NCBI GenBank assembly: GCA_002371675.1
Contig: DFGE01000008.1
Span: 1 to 58,086 of the forward strand
Reading direction: 5' to 3'
Source: Clostridiales bacterium UBA3758
GTDB lineage: Bacteria > Bacillota > Clostridia > Oscillospirales > Oscillospiraceae
Length of the DNA stretch: 58,086 nucleotides
Below are positions 50,476-58,086 of this stretch, piece after piece; the stretch's first letter is position 1, and each line of letters begins with the position of its first letter. The position numbers and the translations under genes were made by a program. The notes below the pieces were generated by a model, which did no database searches, was not told where the DNA came from, and saw only the letters and a list, made by a program, of their open reading frames with translations.

Positions 50476-51789
50476 ATGGGCCTGATTTATGCTGCGCTCG
50501 GCGCCGCCTCCGGCGTTCTGGCCGATCAGTGGAAGGAGTATTTCTACTGCGAAGCGCTGAGCAGTAACATCCTCGCGGTCAAGGGAAAGAAGAAAACGTC
50601 CCTGCGTTCCTCCAACTTCAAGGGGAGCGACAATATCATTTCCGACGGCTCTGTGATCGCCGTCGCGGACGGACAGTGCATGATGATCGTCGAGCAGGGC
50701 AAGATCGTCGACGTCTGCTCCGAGCCGGGCGAGTACACCTACGACTCCAAGACCGAGCCCTCCCTCTTCGTCGGCAACCTTGCCGACAACGTCATGGAGG
50801 TCTTCAAGAATATCGGCAAACGCTTCGGCTTCGGCGGCGTTGCGCCCACCGACCAGCGCGTGTATTACTTCAACACCAAGGAGCTGACCGGCAACAAGTA
50901 CGGCACGCCCTCCCCGGTGCCCTTCCGCGTGATCGACCGCAACATCGGCCTCGATATCGACATTTCCGTTCGCTGCTTCGGCGAGTACAGCTACCGGATC
51001 TCCAACCCGCTGCTGTTCTACACCAATGTCTGCGGCAACATCTCCGAGGCTTACACCCGCGAGCAGCTCGAGGGGCAGATGAAGACCGAACTGCTCACCG
51101 CGCTGCAGCCCGCCTTCGCCCGCATCTCCGAGCTTGGCATCCGCTATTCCGCCCTGCCCGGCCACACGACCGAGTTTGCCAAGGCTCTCAACGAGGAGCT
51201 CTCCGCCAAATGGCGTGACCTGCGCGGCATAGAGATCGTCTCCATCGGCGTCTCCAGCGTCAAGGCCAGCGAAGAAGACGAGGCCATGATCAAGGATCTG
51301 CAGCGCAAGGCCGCGCTGCGCGACCCGAACATGCGCGAAGCCTATGTTGCCGCCTCCACCGCCGCCGCGATGGAATCCGCCGCGTCCAACACCGCCGCCG
51401 GCCCCGCGATGGCCTTCATGGGCATGGGTATGGCCAACATGATGGGCACGAACGCACAGCAGCAGTTCAGCCAGCCGCAGCAGCCTGCCCCCGCCGCCGC
51501 ACCCGCGGCCAACACCTGGGTTTGCCCGAGCTGCGGTGCGCAGGCCAGCGGCAACTTCTGCCCTGACTGCGGCACGAAGCGGCCCTCCCCGGTCAATTCC
51601 TGGACATGCCCCAGCTGCGGCACCGCCAATAAGGGCAAGTTCTGCGTCGAGTGCGGCGCGAAGAAGCCGGCCGGCATTCCGCAGTACCGCTGCGACAAGT
51701 GCGGCTGGGAGCCCGCCGATCCGACCAAGCCGCCCAAGTTCTGCCCCGAGTGCGGCGATCCCTTTGACGACGGCGATATCGTAAAGTGA
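50476..51789 (+). CDS. SPFH-domain protein with three C-terminal zinc ribbons (YdjI-like)
   Basis: A 437-aa protein. Residues 1-300 form an SPFH (virion-core-like) domain of the YdjI type: 'LADQWKEYFYCEALSSNILAVKG' in outline, 'PSPVPFRVIDRNIGLDIDISVRCFGEYSYRI', and 'LTALQPAF'. An Ala/Met/Gln-rich linker follows. The C-terminus has three zinc ribbons (CPSC..CPDC, CPSC..CVEC, CDKC..CPEC). In Bacillus YdjI works with YdjG and YdjH beside PspA in membrane stress; the same partners are downstream here. No PspA in the window. AAGGAG precedes the start; its end overlaps the next gene (GTGAAAG). Confidence 0.88.
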   Translation: MGLIYAALGAASGVLADQWKEYFYCEALSSNILAVKGKKKTSLRSSNFKGSDNIISDGSVIAVADGQCMMIVEQGKIVDVCSEPGEYTYDSKTEPSLFVGNLADNVMEVFKNIGKRFGFGGVAPTDQRVYYFNTKELTGNKYGTPSPVPFRVIDRNIGLDIDISVRCFGEYSYRISNPLLFYTNVCGNISEAYTREQLEGQMKTELLTALQPAFARISELGIRYSALPGHTTEFAKALNEELSAKWRDLRGIEIVSIGVSSVKASEEDEAMIKDLQRKAALRDPNMREAYVAASTAAAMESAASNTAAGPAMAFMGMGMANMMGTNAQQQFSQPQQPAPAAAPAANTWVCPSCGAQASGNFCPDCGTKRPSPVNSWTCPSCGTANKGKFCVECGAKKPAGIPQYRCDKCGWEPADPTKPPKFCPECGDPFDDGDIVK

Positions 51790-52601
51790 AAGCAAAACTG
51801 ATTTCTGTCCTGGCGGCGCTGCTGCTCCTGCTTGCAGGCTGCGGCTATGCGTCTCCGGCGGCGGGACTCTATACCTGTACCGGAATGGAGGCGGCGGGTC
51901 ACACCTGGCCCGCCTCCGTTCCCGCGCCTGAGGGCCTGAGCCTCGAGCTCTATGCCGATGGCAAGGGCCTTGTGACCGAAGGGGAGGAGAGCGCTCCGAT
52001 GAGCTGGCTCCTGTCCGGGGACGCGCTGCGGATCGAGATCGGCGGCACGGTCTGGGACGGAACGCTGCGCGGCGGCGAGATCCGCCTCGGGCTGCCGGGC
52101 GAAAGCGGCGGCGTGCTCTGCTTCTCCAGCGAGGCGGCTGCGCCCGCGCCGGCCGAGGAAGTCCTCAGCGTCGGATACTATGGCCGCTGGGCGATCTCCG
52201 GCAGCGAGGGAAAGCTGCCGAACACCTGGTATGACTGCTGCGCCGTGCTTGAACCGGGCGAGGACGGCGGCCTCGTGCTTACACTCTGGGACGAAGATTC
52301 CAGCCGCCTCGAGCCCATCGGCCGCGTGCTTTTCCGCCGCGCAGACGGCCTCTTTTCCTCCGAACGCGGCTATTTCTGGCTCATGGAGATCCCGGAAGGG
52401 CTCTGGAGCCTTGACCCGGCCGCGCCTGAGCTCGTGCTGAGCGGCGAGCATGACGCCGGCGGCGAGCGTTTTCACTACGAGATCACGCTGCGCCCCTTCG
52501 GTGCGCGCTGGGACGACGCCGAGGCGAAGCCCTATCACTATGACGACTGGTATCTCCCGCTGATCGAGGCGGGGGAGACGCTGCCGGACTCAATGGACTG
52601 A
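51786..52601 (+). CDS. lipoprotein, two-domain, unknown function (paralog of the 1760-2605 protein)
   Basis: A 271-aa secreted lipoprotein with LAGC lipobox (Cys near residue 19), overlapping the SPFH stop by four bases (GTG start). Like the lipoprotein at 1760-2605 it begins 'AGLYT' soon after the lipid Cys, has 'SLEL.ADGKG', 'W.L.GDALRIE' and 'GTL.GGEI.L', then an Ala/Pro linker and a second domain starting 'LSVGYYGRW'. I know no function. Its place inside the SPFH/YdjG/TPM operon suggests it is the outer-face partner of that system. Confidence 0.8.
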   Translation: MKAKLISVLAALLLLLAGCGYASPAAGLYTCTGMEAAGHTWPASVPAPEGLSLELYADGKGLVTEGEESAPMSWLLSGDALRIEIGGTVWDGTLRGGEIRLGLPGESGGVLCFSSEAAAPAPAEEVLSVGYYGRWAISGSEGKLPNTWYDCCAVLEPGEDGGLVLTLWDEDSSRLEPIGRVLFRRADGLFSSERGYFWLMEIPEGLWSLDPAAPELVLSGEHDAGGERFHYEITLRPFGARWDDAEAKPYHYDDWYLPLIEAGETLPDSMD

Positions 52602-52643
52602 GCAGCGAACGGACTCTTTTCCATCCCACGAAAGGAGAATGCC

Positions 52644-53759
52644 ATGCCCTCGCAGATCACCAACTATCAATGCCCCTCCTGTACCGGCCCGCTGCACTAT
52701 GACGGCGCGAGCGGCAAGCTGCTTTGCGACTACTGCGGCAGCAGCTTTTCTGTGCAGGAGATCGAGGCCTTATACAAGGACAAGGAAGAACAGGCGGCCC
52801 AAGCGGGAGCCGCCGCACAGCAGGAGATCGAGACTTTCCAGACCGCCGAGGGCGACTGGAGCTTCGGCGAGGCCTGGGACGCGGCGGGCGACGGTCTGCG
52901 CGCCTATAACTGCCCCTCCTGCGGTGCGCAGCTCATCTGCGACGAGCATACCGTCGCCACCAGCTGCCCCTACTGCGGCAACCCCAGCATCGTGCCCTCG
53001 CAGGTACACGATATGCTCCGCCCGGATTATATCCTGCCCTTCAAACTTGACAAGGAGGCAGCCGTCGCGGAGCTGAAAAAGTACTACCGCGGCAAAATCC
53101 TGCTGCCGAAGGCCTTTACCCGAGAGAACCATATCCAGGAGATCAAGGGCGTCTACGTGCCCTTCTGGCTCATTGACGGGACCGCTGAGGTCGACATGCG
53201 CTTCAACGCCACCCGCACAAACGTTTTCCGCCAGGGAGAATATCAAGTCACTGTCACGGATCACTTCGCGGTGCATCGCGCCGGAACGGTGGAGTATGAG
53301 AAGATCCCCGTGGACGCCTCGCGCAAGGCGCCCGACGCGCACATGGACTCGCTCGAGCCTTTTGACTACGGCGAGCTCAAGCCCTTTTCGACTGCCTACA
53401 TGCCCGGATTCTATGCCGACCGTTACGATCTGGAGCCGAAGGACTGCGTCAAGCGCGCTGACGTACGCGCCGCCAACACCGCTGAAAGCATCATCGCCGG
53501 AACGGTGACCGGCTACGCAAGCGCCGTGCCGACGGGGAAGAGCATCCGCATCCGCCGCGGGCAGATCCACTATGCGATGCTCCCGGTCTGGATGCTCTCC
53601 ACGCAGTGGAACGACCAGAACTTCCTCTTTACGATGAACGGACAGACGGGCCGTCTGGTGGGTGATCTGCCGGTCTCGAAGGGGCGCTTCTGGGGGCTCT
53701 TCGCCGCGGTGGCCGCGCCGCTTGCGGCGCTTGCCGCAGCGCTGTTGTATCTGCTGTGA
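52644..53759 (+). CDS. zinc-ribbon membrane protein (YdjG-like)
   Basis: A 371-aa protein. Two zinc ribbons at the N-terminus (CPSC..CDYC and CPSC..CPYC), a long beta-rich domain ('RPDYILPFKLDKEAAV', 'KGVYVPFWLIDGTAEVDM', 'HYAMLPVWMLSTQW') and one C-terminal transmembrane helix (about 350-370). It is the architecture of Bacillus YdjG. A tail-anchored cytosolic protein is likely. AAAGGAG precedes the start. 13 bp separate it from the TPM gene. Confidence 0.85.
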   Translation: MPSQITNYQCPSCTGPLHYDGASGKLLCDYCGSSFSVQEIEALYKDKEEQAAQAGAAAQQEIETFQTAEGDWSFGEAWDAAGDGLRAYNCPSCGAQLICDEHTVATSCPYCGNPSIVPSQVHDMLRPDYILPFKLDKEAAVAELKKYYRGKILLPKAFTRENHIQEIKGVYVPFWLIDGTAEVDMRFNATRTNVFRQGEYQVTVTDHFAVHRAGTVEYEKIPVDASRKAPDAHMDSLEPFDYGELKPFSTAYMPGFYADRYDLEPKDCVKRADVRAANTAESIIAGTVTGYASAVPTGKSIRIRRGQIHYAMLPVWMLSTQWNDQNFLFTMNGQTGRLVGDLPVSKGRFWGLFAAVAAPLAALAAALLYLL

Positions 53760-53772
53760 GGAGGGAAAGACG

Positions 53773-54615
53773 ATGAAAAAACAGCTTTTCGCGCTTCTCC
53801 TGCTTGCGGCGCTGCTGCTGAGCTGCTCCGTATTCGCCTGCGCCGAGGCAGCGCAGGATACGGCGCAGCTTGCGTATATCACCGATCATGCCGGCATTCT
53901 CAGCAGCTCCGAGTGTGAGGCGCTTGAAACGCGCGCCGCGCAGATCGCCTCGCAATATCCCTGCAGCATCTATGTCGTGACCGTGCAGGATTTCCAGAGC
54001 TACAGCAACACGGTGGCCGGCTGCGCCTCCGGCATTTACAGCTACTACGACCTGGGTTACGGCGCCGGGCGCGACGGTGTGCTGCTCCTGTTGAGCATGG
54101 ACGATCGGGATTACTACGTCTACTCCTATGGCAGCTACGCCAACACCGTCTTTTACGGCAAGGCTGGCTACCTGCTGGACGAAGCCTTCCTTGACAACTT
54201 CCGCAGCAACGACTGGTACGGCGGCTTCGCCGATTATCTCGACGAGTGTGAGCGGCTGCTGCTCGACGCGTCCAAGGGCTCCTATGCAGACCCGGAGGCG
54301 CAGTACTATGTGGATTCCGGCGGCAAGAAATACGTCAGTCCCATCGTCGCCGCGCTCGCAACCGTCATCGGCCCCGTGCTCGCGGGCCTCGGCGCGGCCT
54401 TCGGCGTAAAGGGCAGCATGAAGACCGCCAAGGAGCGCAGTACCGCGGAGGAATACGTCGTCCCCGGCGGGGCGAGGCTCCGCGTGCGCGACGACCACTT
54501 TATCAACCGCACCGAGACGCGCGTGCACATCCCGCAGGACAGCGGACGCGGTTCCGGCAGTTCGGGCGGCGGCGTCGGCTTCAGCGGCGGCACCGGCCAC
54601 GGCGGCAAATTCTGA
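53773..54615 (+). CDS. TPM-domain secreted/membrane protein (YdjH-like)
   Basis: A 280-aa protein. Signal peptide or anchor at residues 1-24 (ends ACAEA), TPM domain 25-175 with 'ITDHAGILSSSE', 'SIYVVTVQDF' and 'GRDGVLLLLSMDDRDYYVYSYG' in outline, a transmembrane helix at about 195-215, and a basic then Gly/Ser-rich tail ending GGTGHGGKF. TPM domains are found in envelope proteins (Psb32-like phosphatases, YdjH). Start ATG 53773 follows GAGGAGGG. It ends the ydj-like operon. Confidence 0.87.
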   Translation: MKKQLFALLLLAALLLSCSVFACAEAAQDTAQLAYITDHAGILSSSECEALETRAAQIASQYPCSIYVVTVQDFQSYSNTVAGCASGIYSYYDLGYGAGRDGVLLLLSMDDRDYYVYSYGSYANTVFYGKAGYLLDEAFLDNFRSNDWYGGFADYLDECERLLLDASKGSYADPEAQYYVDSGGKKYVSPIVAALATVIGPVLAGLGAAFGVKGSMKTAKERSTAEEYVVPGGARLRVRDDHFINRTETRVHIPQDSGRGSGSSGGGVGFSGGTGHGGKF

Positions 54616-54626
54616 GAAAAGGTCAT

Positions 54627-54656
54627 CCGGCGGAGCTCCGCGAGGGGTTCCGCCGG
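54627..54656 (+). other. hairpin between the TPM and beta-CASP genes
   Basis: CCGGCGGA (54627-54634) with TCCGCCGG (54649-54656), 14-base loop, no T-run. It could attenuate read-through into the nuclease gene. Confidence 0.45.
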
Positions 54657-54700
54657 AACCCGGGGAGGGCAGGTCGCCCGCCCGACAAGAAGGAGAAACT

Positions 54701-56299
54701 ATGATCGTAACATTTCTCGGCGCTACCCATGAGGTCACCGGCAGCTGCAGCTACCTGCGCGCCGGGGACAAGCAGGGCCTCGTCGACTACGGCATGCAGC
54801 AGGGGAGGGATCTCTTTGAAAACGAGGGTCTGCCCGTCGCCGCGGCCGAGCTCGACTTCGTGCTGCTGACGCACGCTCATATCGACCATTCCGGGCTGCT
54901 GCCGCTGCTTTACAAGCAGGGCTTTCGCGGCCCTGTCTATTCCAGCGCGGCGACCGCCTCGCTCGTGTCCATCATGCTGCGCGACTCTGCCAATATCCAA
55001 GTCACCGAGGCGGAGTGGCAGAACCGCAAGGGAAAGCGCAGCGGCGATGTGGAGATCGAGCCGCTCTACGACCTTGACGACGCCGAAGGCGCGCTCTCGC
55101 TGCTGCGCCCGGTGGACTACGGCCAGATCGTCCAGCTCAACGAGGCCTTCACCGTCCGCCTGACGGACGTGGGCCATCTGCTCGGCTCCGCAGCTATCGA
55201 GATCTGGATGACGGAAAACGGCGAGACGCGAAAGATTACCTTCTCGGGCGACGTCGGCAACCTCAACCAGCCCATCCTGCGAGATCCACAGTTTGTCAAG
55301 GACACGGAATACCTTGTCATCGAATCCACCTACGGTGACCGCGAGCACAGCGGCGAGCGCGTGGATTACGTCGCGGAGCTCGCTTCCCGCATCCAGCGCA
55401 CCCTCGACCGGGGCGGCAATGTCGTGATCCCGAGCTTCGCCGTCGGCCGCAGCCAGGAGATGCTCTACTTCCTGCGCGAGATCCAGGAGCGCGGCCTCGT
55501 CAAGGGGCATGGGGACTTCCCGGTATACATGGACAGCCCGCTCGCCATCGAAGCTACGAGTGTCTTCCTCCAATGCGACACCGATTATCTCGACCGGGAT
55601 ATGCAGGAGCTGATCCGCTCCGGCGTCAATCCCATCGTTTTCCCCGGCCTCAGGCTCGCTGTGAGCAGCGAGGAGTCCAAGGCCATCAATACGGACGACA
55701 CGCCCAAGGTCATCATCTCCGCCTCCGGCATGTGCGACGCCGGCCGTGTGCGCCACCACCTCAAGCACAACCTCTGGCGCCCCGAGTCTCTGATCCTCTT
55801 TGTGGGCTATCAGTCGGAGGGTACGCTCGGACGCATCCTCATCGACGGGGCAAGCTCTGTCAAGCTCTTCGACGAGAAGATCCAGGTCAGAGCGGAGATC
55901 AGTGTGCTGCCCGGCGTGAGCGGTCATGCCGACCGCAGCGGTCTGCTGCGCTGGCTTGGCGGCTTCGAAGAAAAGCCGAAGCTCGTCTTCGTCAACCACG
56001 GTGATCCCGACAGCGCCGACGCCTTTGCCGCCACGCTCGAGGGCATGGGCTACAGAGCCATGGCGCCCTACAGCGGAACGACCTTCGACTTGCTCAGCGG
56101 ATCCTTCACACGCGTGCCGGAGCCTCGGCCGATCGAGAAGAAGTCCGGCGCCAGCAAGACAAACGCCGTCTTCTCGCGGCTCATAACCGCCTGCGAGCGG
56201 CTGCTGCGCGCCGCGAAGAAGCTCGAGGGTCACGCCAACAAGGAGCTGGCCTCCTTCGCCGACCAGGTCACAAAGCTGGCGGAGAAGATGGAAAAATAA
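54701..56299 (+). CDS. metallo-beta-lactamase beta-CASP RNA-processing exonuclease-like protein
   Basis: A 532-aa protein. MBL metal motif HAHIDHSG near residue 55, later His in 'DVGHLLGSA' and Asp in 'FSGDVG'. Beta-CASP motifs: 'ESTYGDR' (motif A), 'VVIPSFAVGRSQEMLYFL' (motif B region), 'VIISASGMCDAGRVRHHL' (motif C). The family includes CPSF73-like and YsH1-like RNA nucleases in bacteria. A C-terminal 60-residue helical extension is rich in Lys and Glu. GAAGGAG precedes the start. Likely an RNA nuclease; RNase J-type C-terminal domain is absent. Confidence 0.9.
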   Translation: MIVTFLGATHEVTGSCSYLRAGDKQGLVDYGMQQGRDLFENEGLPVAAAELDFVLLTHAHIDHSGLLPLLYKQGFRGPVYSSAATASLVSIMLRDSANIQVTEAEWQNRKGKRSGDVEIEPLYDLDDAEGALSLLRPVDYGQIVQLNEAFTVRLTDVGHLLGSAAIEIWMTENGETRKITFSGDVGNLNQPILRDPQFVKDTEYLVIESTYGDREHSGERVDYVAELASRIQRTLDRGGNVVIPSFAVGRSQEMLYFLREIQERGLVKGHGDFPVYMDSPLAIEATSVFLQCDTDYLDRDMQELIRSGVNPIVFPGLRLAVSSEESKAINTDDTPKVIISASGMCDAGRVRHHLKHNLWRPESLILFVGYQSEGTLGRILIDGASSVKLFDEKIQVRAEISVLPGVSGHADRSGLLRWLGGFEEKPKLVFVNHGDPDSADAFAATLEGMGYRAMAPYSGTTFDLLSGSFTRVPEPRPIEKKSGASKTNAVFSRLITACERLLRAAKKLEGHANKELASFADQVTKLAEKMEK

Positions 56300-56304
56300 G
56301 AACA

Positions 56305-56333
56305 TTGACGAAAAGCCGCGCCTGTGATACCAT
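56305..56333 (+). promoter_or_regulatory. promoter of the pseudokinase-lectin gene
   Basis: TTGACG (56305-56310), 17 bp, TACCAT (56328-56333), about 45 bp before the start. Confidence 0.55.
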
Positions 56334-56379
56334 AATTTTCGGCCTTTTTCGGTCGATCCCTCTCAGGAGTGCGTAGAGA

Positions 56380-58014
56380 ATGAGCAAAACGGAATTTGAT
56401 CCCGCCCGTGCGCTGGGTGACAGGATATTGGATATGGACCGGCAGGAGCTGTGCGCTCTGGCGGTCCGCATCTGCCTGCGCATCACCGCCGAAGCCGGCC
56501 CGCTCAAATACCGCGGCGGCATCTTTCCGGAGAATATCAGCATCGCCGAGGACGGCTCTGTCGCCATCGGCCCGGCAAAAATGGAGAAGTGGAAGCGCCA
56601 GGAGCTGGAGTTCATCGCGCCGGAGCTGTATTGGCACGGCGAGAGCTGCCCCGCCTCCGACGTGTATTCTCTCGGCCTGCTGCTCTTCTACGCCACAAAC
56701 GGAGGCAAGCTGCCCTTCGCCACCGCGCTTGACAGCGGACAGCTCAGCCGCATGAGCGGCAAGCATTTCTCTGCGCCAGAGGCCGCGGGCCCCTTCCTCG
56801 GTGCGGTGATCGAGCGGGCGACGGCTTTCAAGGCCGCCAACCGCTATGAGAATGTGGACGATCTGCGCATCATGCTTGAGGCGAGCCTGGATAACAAGTA
56901 TCTCACCGGTGCGCCCGGCTCCAAGAGCCTCTTCCAGAAGGAGGCCAGCGAGCTGAGCGAGATGGAGAAGATGATGCTCTCCATCCTTGGCGGCACCGGC
57001 GCCTCCCGTACCGAGCCGGAGCCCGAGGAAGCGGGCACCGTGCTCGACCTGGAGAAGCTCATGCAGGAGCCCGCTCCCGAGTCGCGCCCGAAGCGCAAGC
57101 CGATCGAGCCGGACGCCGAGATGCAGCTTCTGCTCGAGGAATTCAATACTCCTCTGGCCAAAGAGCCGGAATACCCGGTGGACGACGGGGAAGAGGGGAC
57201 GCTCGCCAAGCTGCCGCTGGCATCGGACGAGGATGTGCGCGTCTATAAGCCGCGCGAAAAGCGCGACCCGAACGGGCAATCCATCCCCATCCTCACGGAG
57301 GAGAAAAACCCGGAGCTCGCGCCCATTGTGGTCAAGCCGCGTCCGCGCACCGTCCGCCAGGAGCACGAGGTCCAGCGCGAGAAACAGATCGCCGAGGAGA
57401 ATGCCGAGCGCAGGCTGCTGCCGCTCGTCGTGGTGCTCGGCCTGAGCCTGATCCTGATTGTAGGGGCGGGGCTCGCCAACTATCTGCTCAACCACCGTTC
57501 GCCCAGACCGGCCCTGACGCCCTCGCAGGTCGTCGTTACGCCTGTGCAGACGGAGGCGCCCGCGGAATTGCCCGCGGAGACCCCGGATGTCGCGGTCTCC
57601 GGCAACGTGCCGATCGAGCCGTATTACGAGGCTTTCCTCACTGACGTGAGCTGGACCGAAGCGCAGAGGCAGTGTCTGGCACGCGGAGGCCATCTCGCGG
57701 TGATCGACAGTGAGGAGGAATTCCGCACCGTGACGGATCTTGCTGCGCAGGCCGGCATCACCCGCCTGTGGCTGGGCTGCCGCCGCATCAACAACCAGCT
57801 TGTCTGGGAGCGCGAGAGCGAGACGCCGTATTTCCTCTGGGCGCAGGGCGAGCCCTCGTATTTCGACGTGTATGACAGCGTCTCCGAGGACTATATCATG
57901 GCATGGTACCGCGACGGCGTCTGGAGCTATAACGACAGCCGCGACGATCCGGTATCCGACTATCCGGGTATGTACAGCGGCACCATCGGCTATGTCTGCG
58001 AATACGGAAGCTGA
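56380..58014 (+). CDS. truncated pseudokinase - TM - C-type lectin domain receptor-like protein
   Basis: A 544-aa protein. Residues 40-175 match a kinase C-lobe: PENI at 50-53 in the catalytic loop, APE at 80-82, and SDVYSLGLLLF at 93-103. The HRD Asp is Gly (YRGG) and DFG reads IGP, and only about 40 residues precede the catalytic loop, so Gly loop and VAIK Lys are missing. It cannot be an active kinase as I read it. An acidic/Pro linker (210-345), a TM helix (347-370), a Pro/Thr stalk, then a C-type-lectin-like domain (415-544) with Cys432/Cys540, 'WLGCRR', 'WAQGEPS' and 'VWSYNDS'. AGGAG precedes the ATG. Confidence 0.82.
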   Translation: MSKTEFDPARALGDRILDMDRQELCALAVRICLRITAEAGPLKYRGGIFPENISIAEDGSVAIGPAKMEKWKRQELEFIAPELYWHGESCPASDVYSLGLLLFYATNGGKLPFATALDSGQLSRMSGKHFSAPEAAGPFLGAVIERATAFKAANRYENVDDLRIMLEASLDNKYLTGAPGSKSLFQKEASELSEMEKMMLSILGGTGASRTEPEPEEAGTVLDLEKLMQEPAPESRPKRKPIEPDAEMQLLLEEFNTPLAKEPEYPVDDGEEGTLAKLPLASDEDVRVYKPREKRDPNGQSIPILTEEKNPELAPIVVKPRPRTVRQEHEVQREKQIAEENAERRLLPLVVVLGLSLILIVGAGLANYLLNHRSPRPALTPSQVVVTPVQTEAPAELPAETPDVAVSGNVPIEPYYEAFLTDVSWTEAQRQCLARGGHLAVIDSEEEFRTVTDLAAQAGITRLWLGCRRINNQLVWERESETPYFLWAQGEPSYFDVYDSVSEDYIMAWYRDGVWSYNDSRDDPVSDYPGMYSGTIGYVCEYGS

Positions 58015-58086
58015 GCGCAGCGAAGAATCGATAATGCCTTGATTTGCAGTTATGATGATTAGATTAAGAATCCACCGGCAAAGCCG
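58015..58086 (+). other. window end, no gene seen
   Basis: The last 72 bases after the lectin gene contain no open frame with a ribosome site and no clear terminator. Confidence 0.6.

Overview
The window looks like a chromosomal segment of a GC-rich anaerobic Firmicute, most likely a gut Clostridia of the Oscillospirales type. This is inferred from gene content: strong Shine-Dalgarno sites, lipoproteins with Gram-positive style lipoboxes, a two-gene SufCB Fe-S assembly system, a bifurcating NfnAB pair, a duplicated-FeoA feo operon with a Cys-rich FeoB partner, phosphoketolase, and a glycine riboswitch. I see no phage, insertion sequence or CRISPR array. There is one tRNA, tRNA-Gly(CCC). Promoters are sigma-A like (TTGACA, about 17 bp, TATAAT), and most transcription units end in long perfect hairpins.

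Layout: 0-7.5 kb (+) holds bioY-birA, a lipoprotein, sufC-sufB with a degenerate macro-domain protein, an amino-acid permease and an alpha/beta hydrolase. 7.5-13.4 kb holds an ArsB/NhaD-type permease (-), a divergent 73-aa protein, then a three-gene cassette (tocopherol-cyclase/CrtC-like protein, SDR with a heptad-repeat tail, Old Yellow Enzyme-type reductase). 13.4-20.1 kb (-) holds serC-serA-DUF1015 under a tandem glycine riboswitch, a beta-carbonic anhydrase and nfnA-nfnB. 20-26.6 kb holds a DUF937 protein (+), a (-) operon of a DUF364-like protein, GT-C membrane protein and acyl-ACP thioesterase, then msrA-thioesterase-P-loop kinase-YczE (+).

26.7-31.2 kb is an iron island: a DtxR/MntR-type regulator diverges from feoA-feoA-feoB-Cys-rich protein, with two TTAGG..CCTAA operators, followed by an HMA protein and a NifX-like protein. 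31.2-34.6 kb (-) carries a variant ligA and a CDF metal transporter; xfp (+) follows. 37.2-44.9 kb (-) has an imperfect palindromic MITE-like element, galE with a sugar-nucleotide pyrophosphorylase, and recJ-rel-dtd-MBL. 45-50 kb (+) has an XRE regulator coupled to lepA and a two-component system.

50-58 kb is the most distinctive part. It holds tRNA-Gly (-), then a (+) run: an SPFH protein with three zinc ribbons (YdjI-like), a lipoprotein paralogous to the one at 1.8 kb, a zinc-ribbon membrane protein (YdjG-like), a TPM-domain membrane protein (YdjH-like), a beta-CASP metallo-beta-lactamase nuclease, and finally a truncated intracellular pseudokinase joined through one transmembrane helix to an extracellular C-type-lectin domain. 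I infer an envelope-sensing or envelope-stress island resembling Bacillus YdjGHI but without PspA in this window. The other candidates for undescribed biology are the cyclase-like/SDR/ene-reductase cassette and the macro-like protein attached to the minimal Suf operon.
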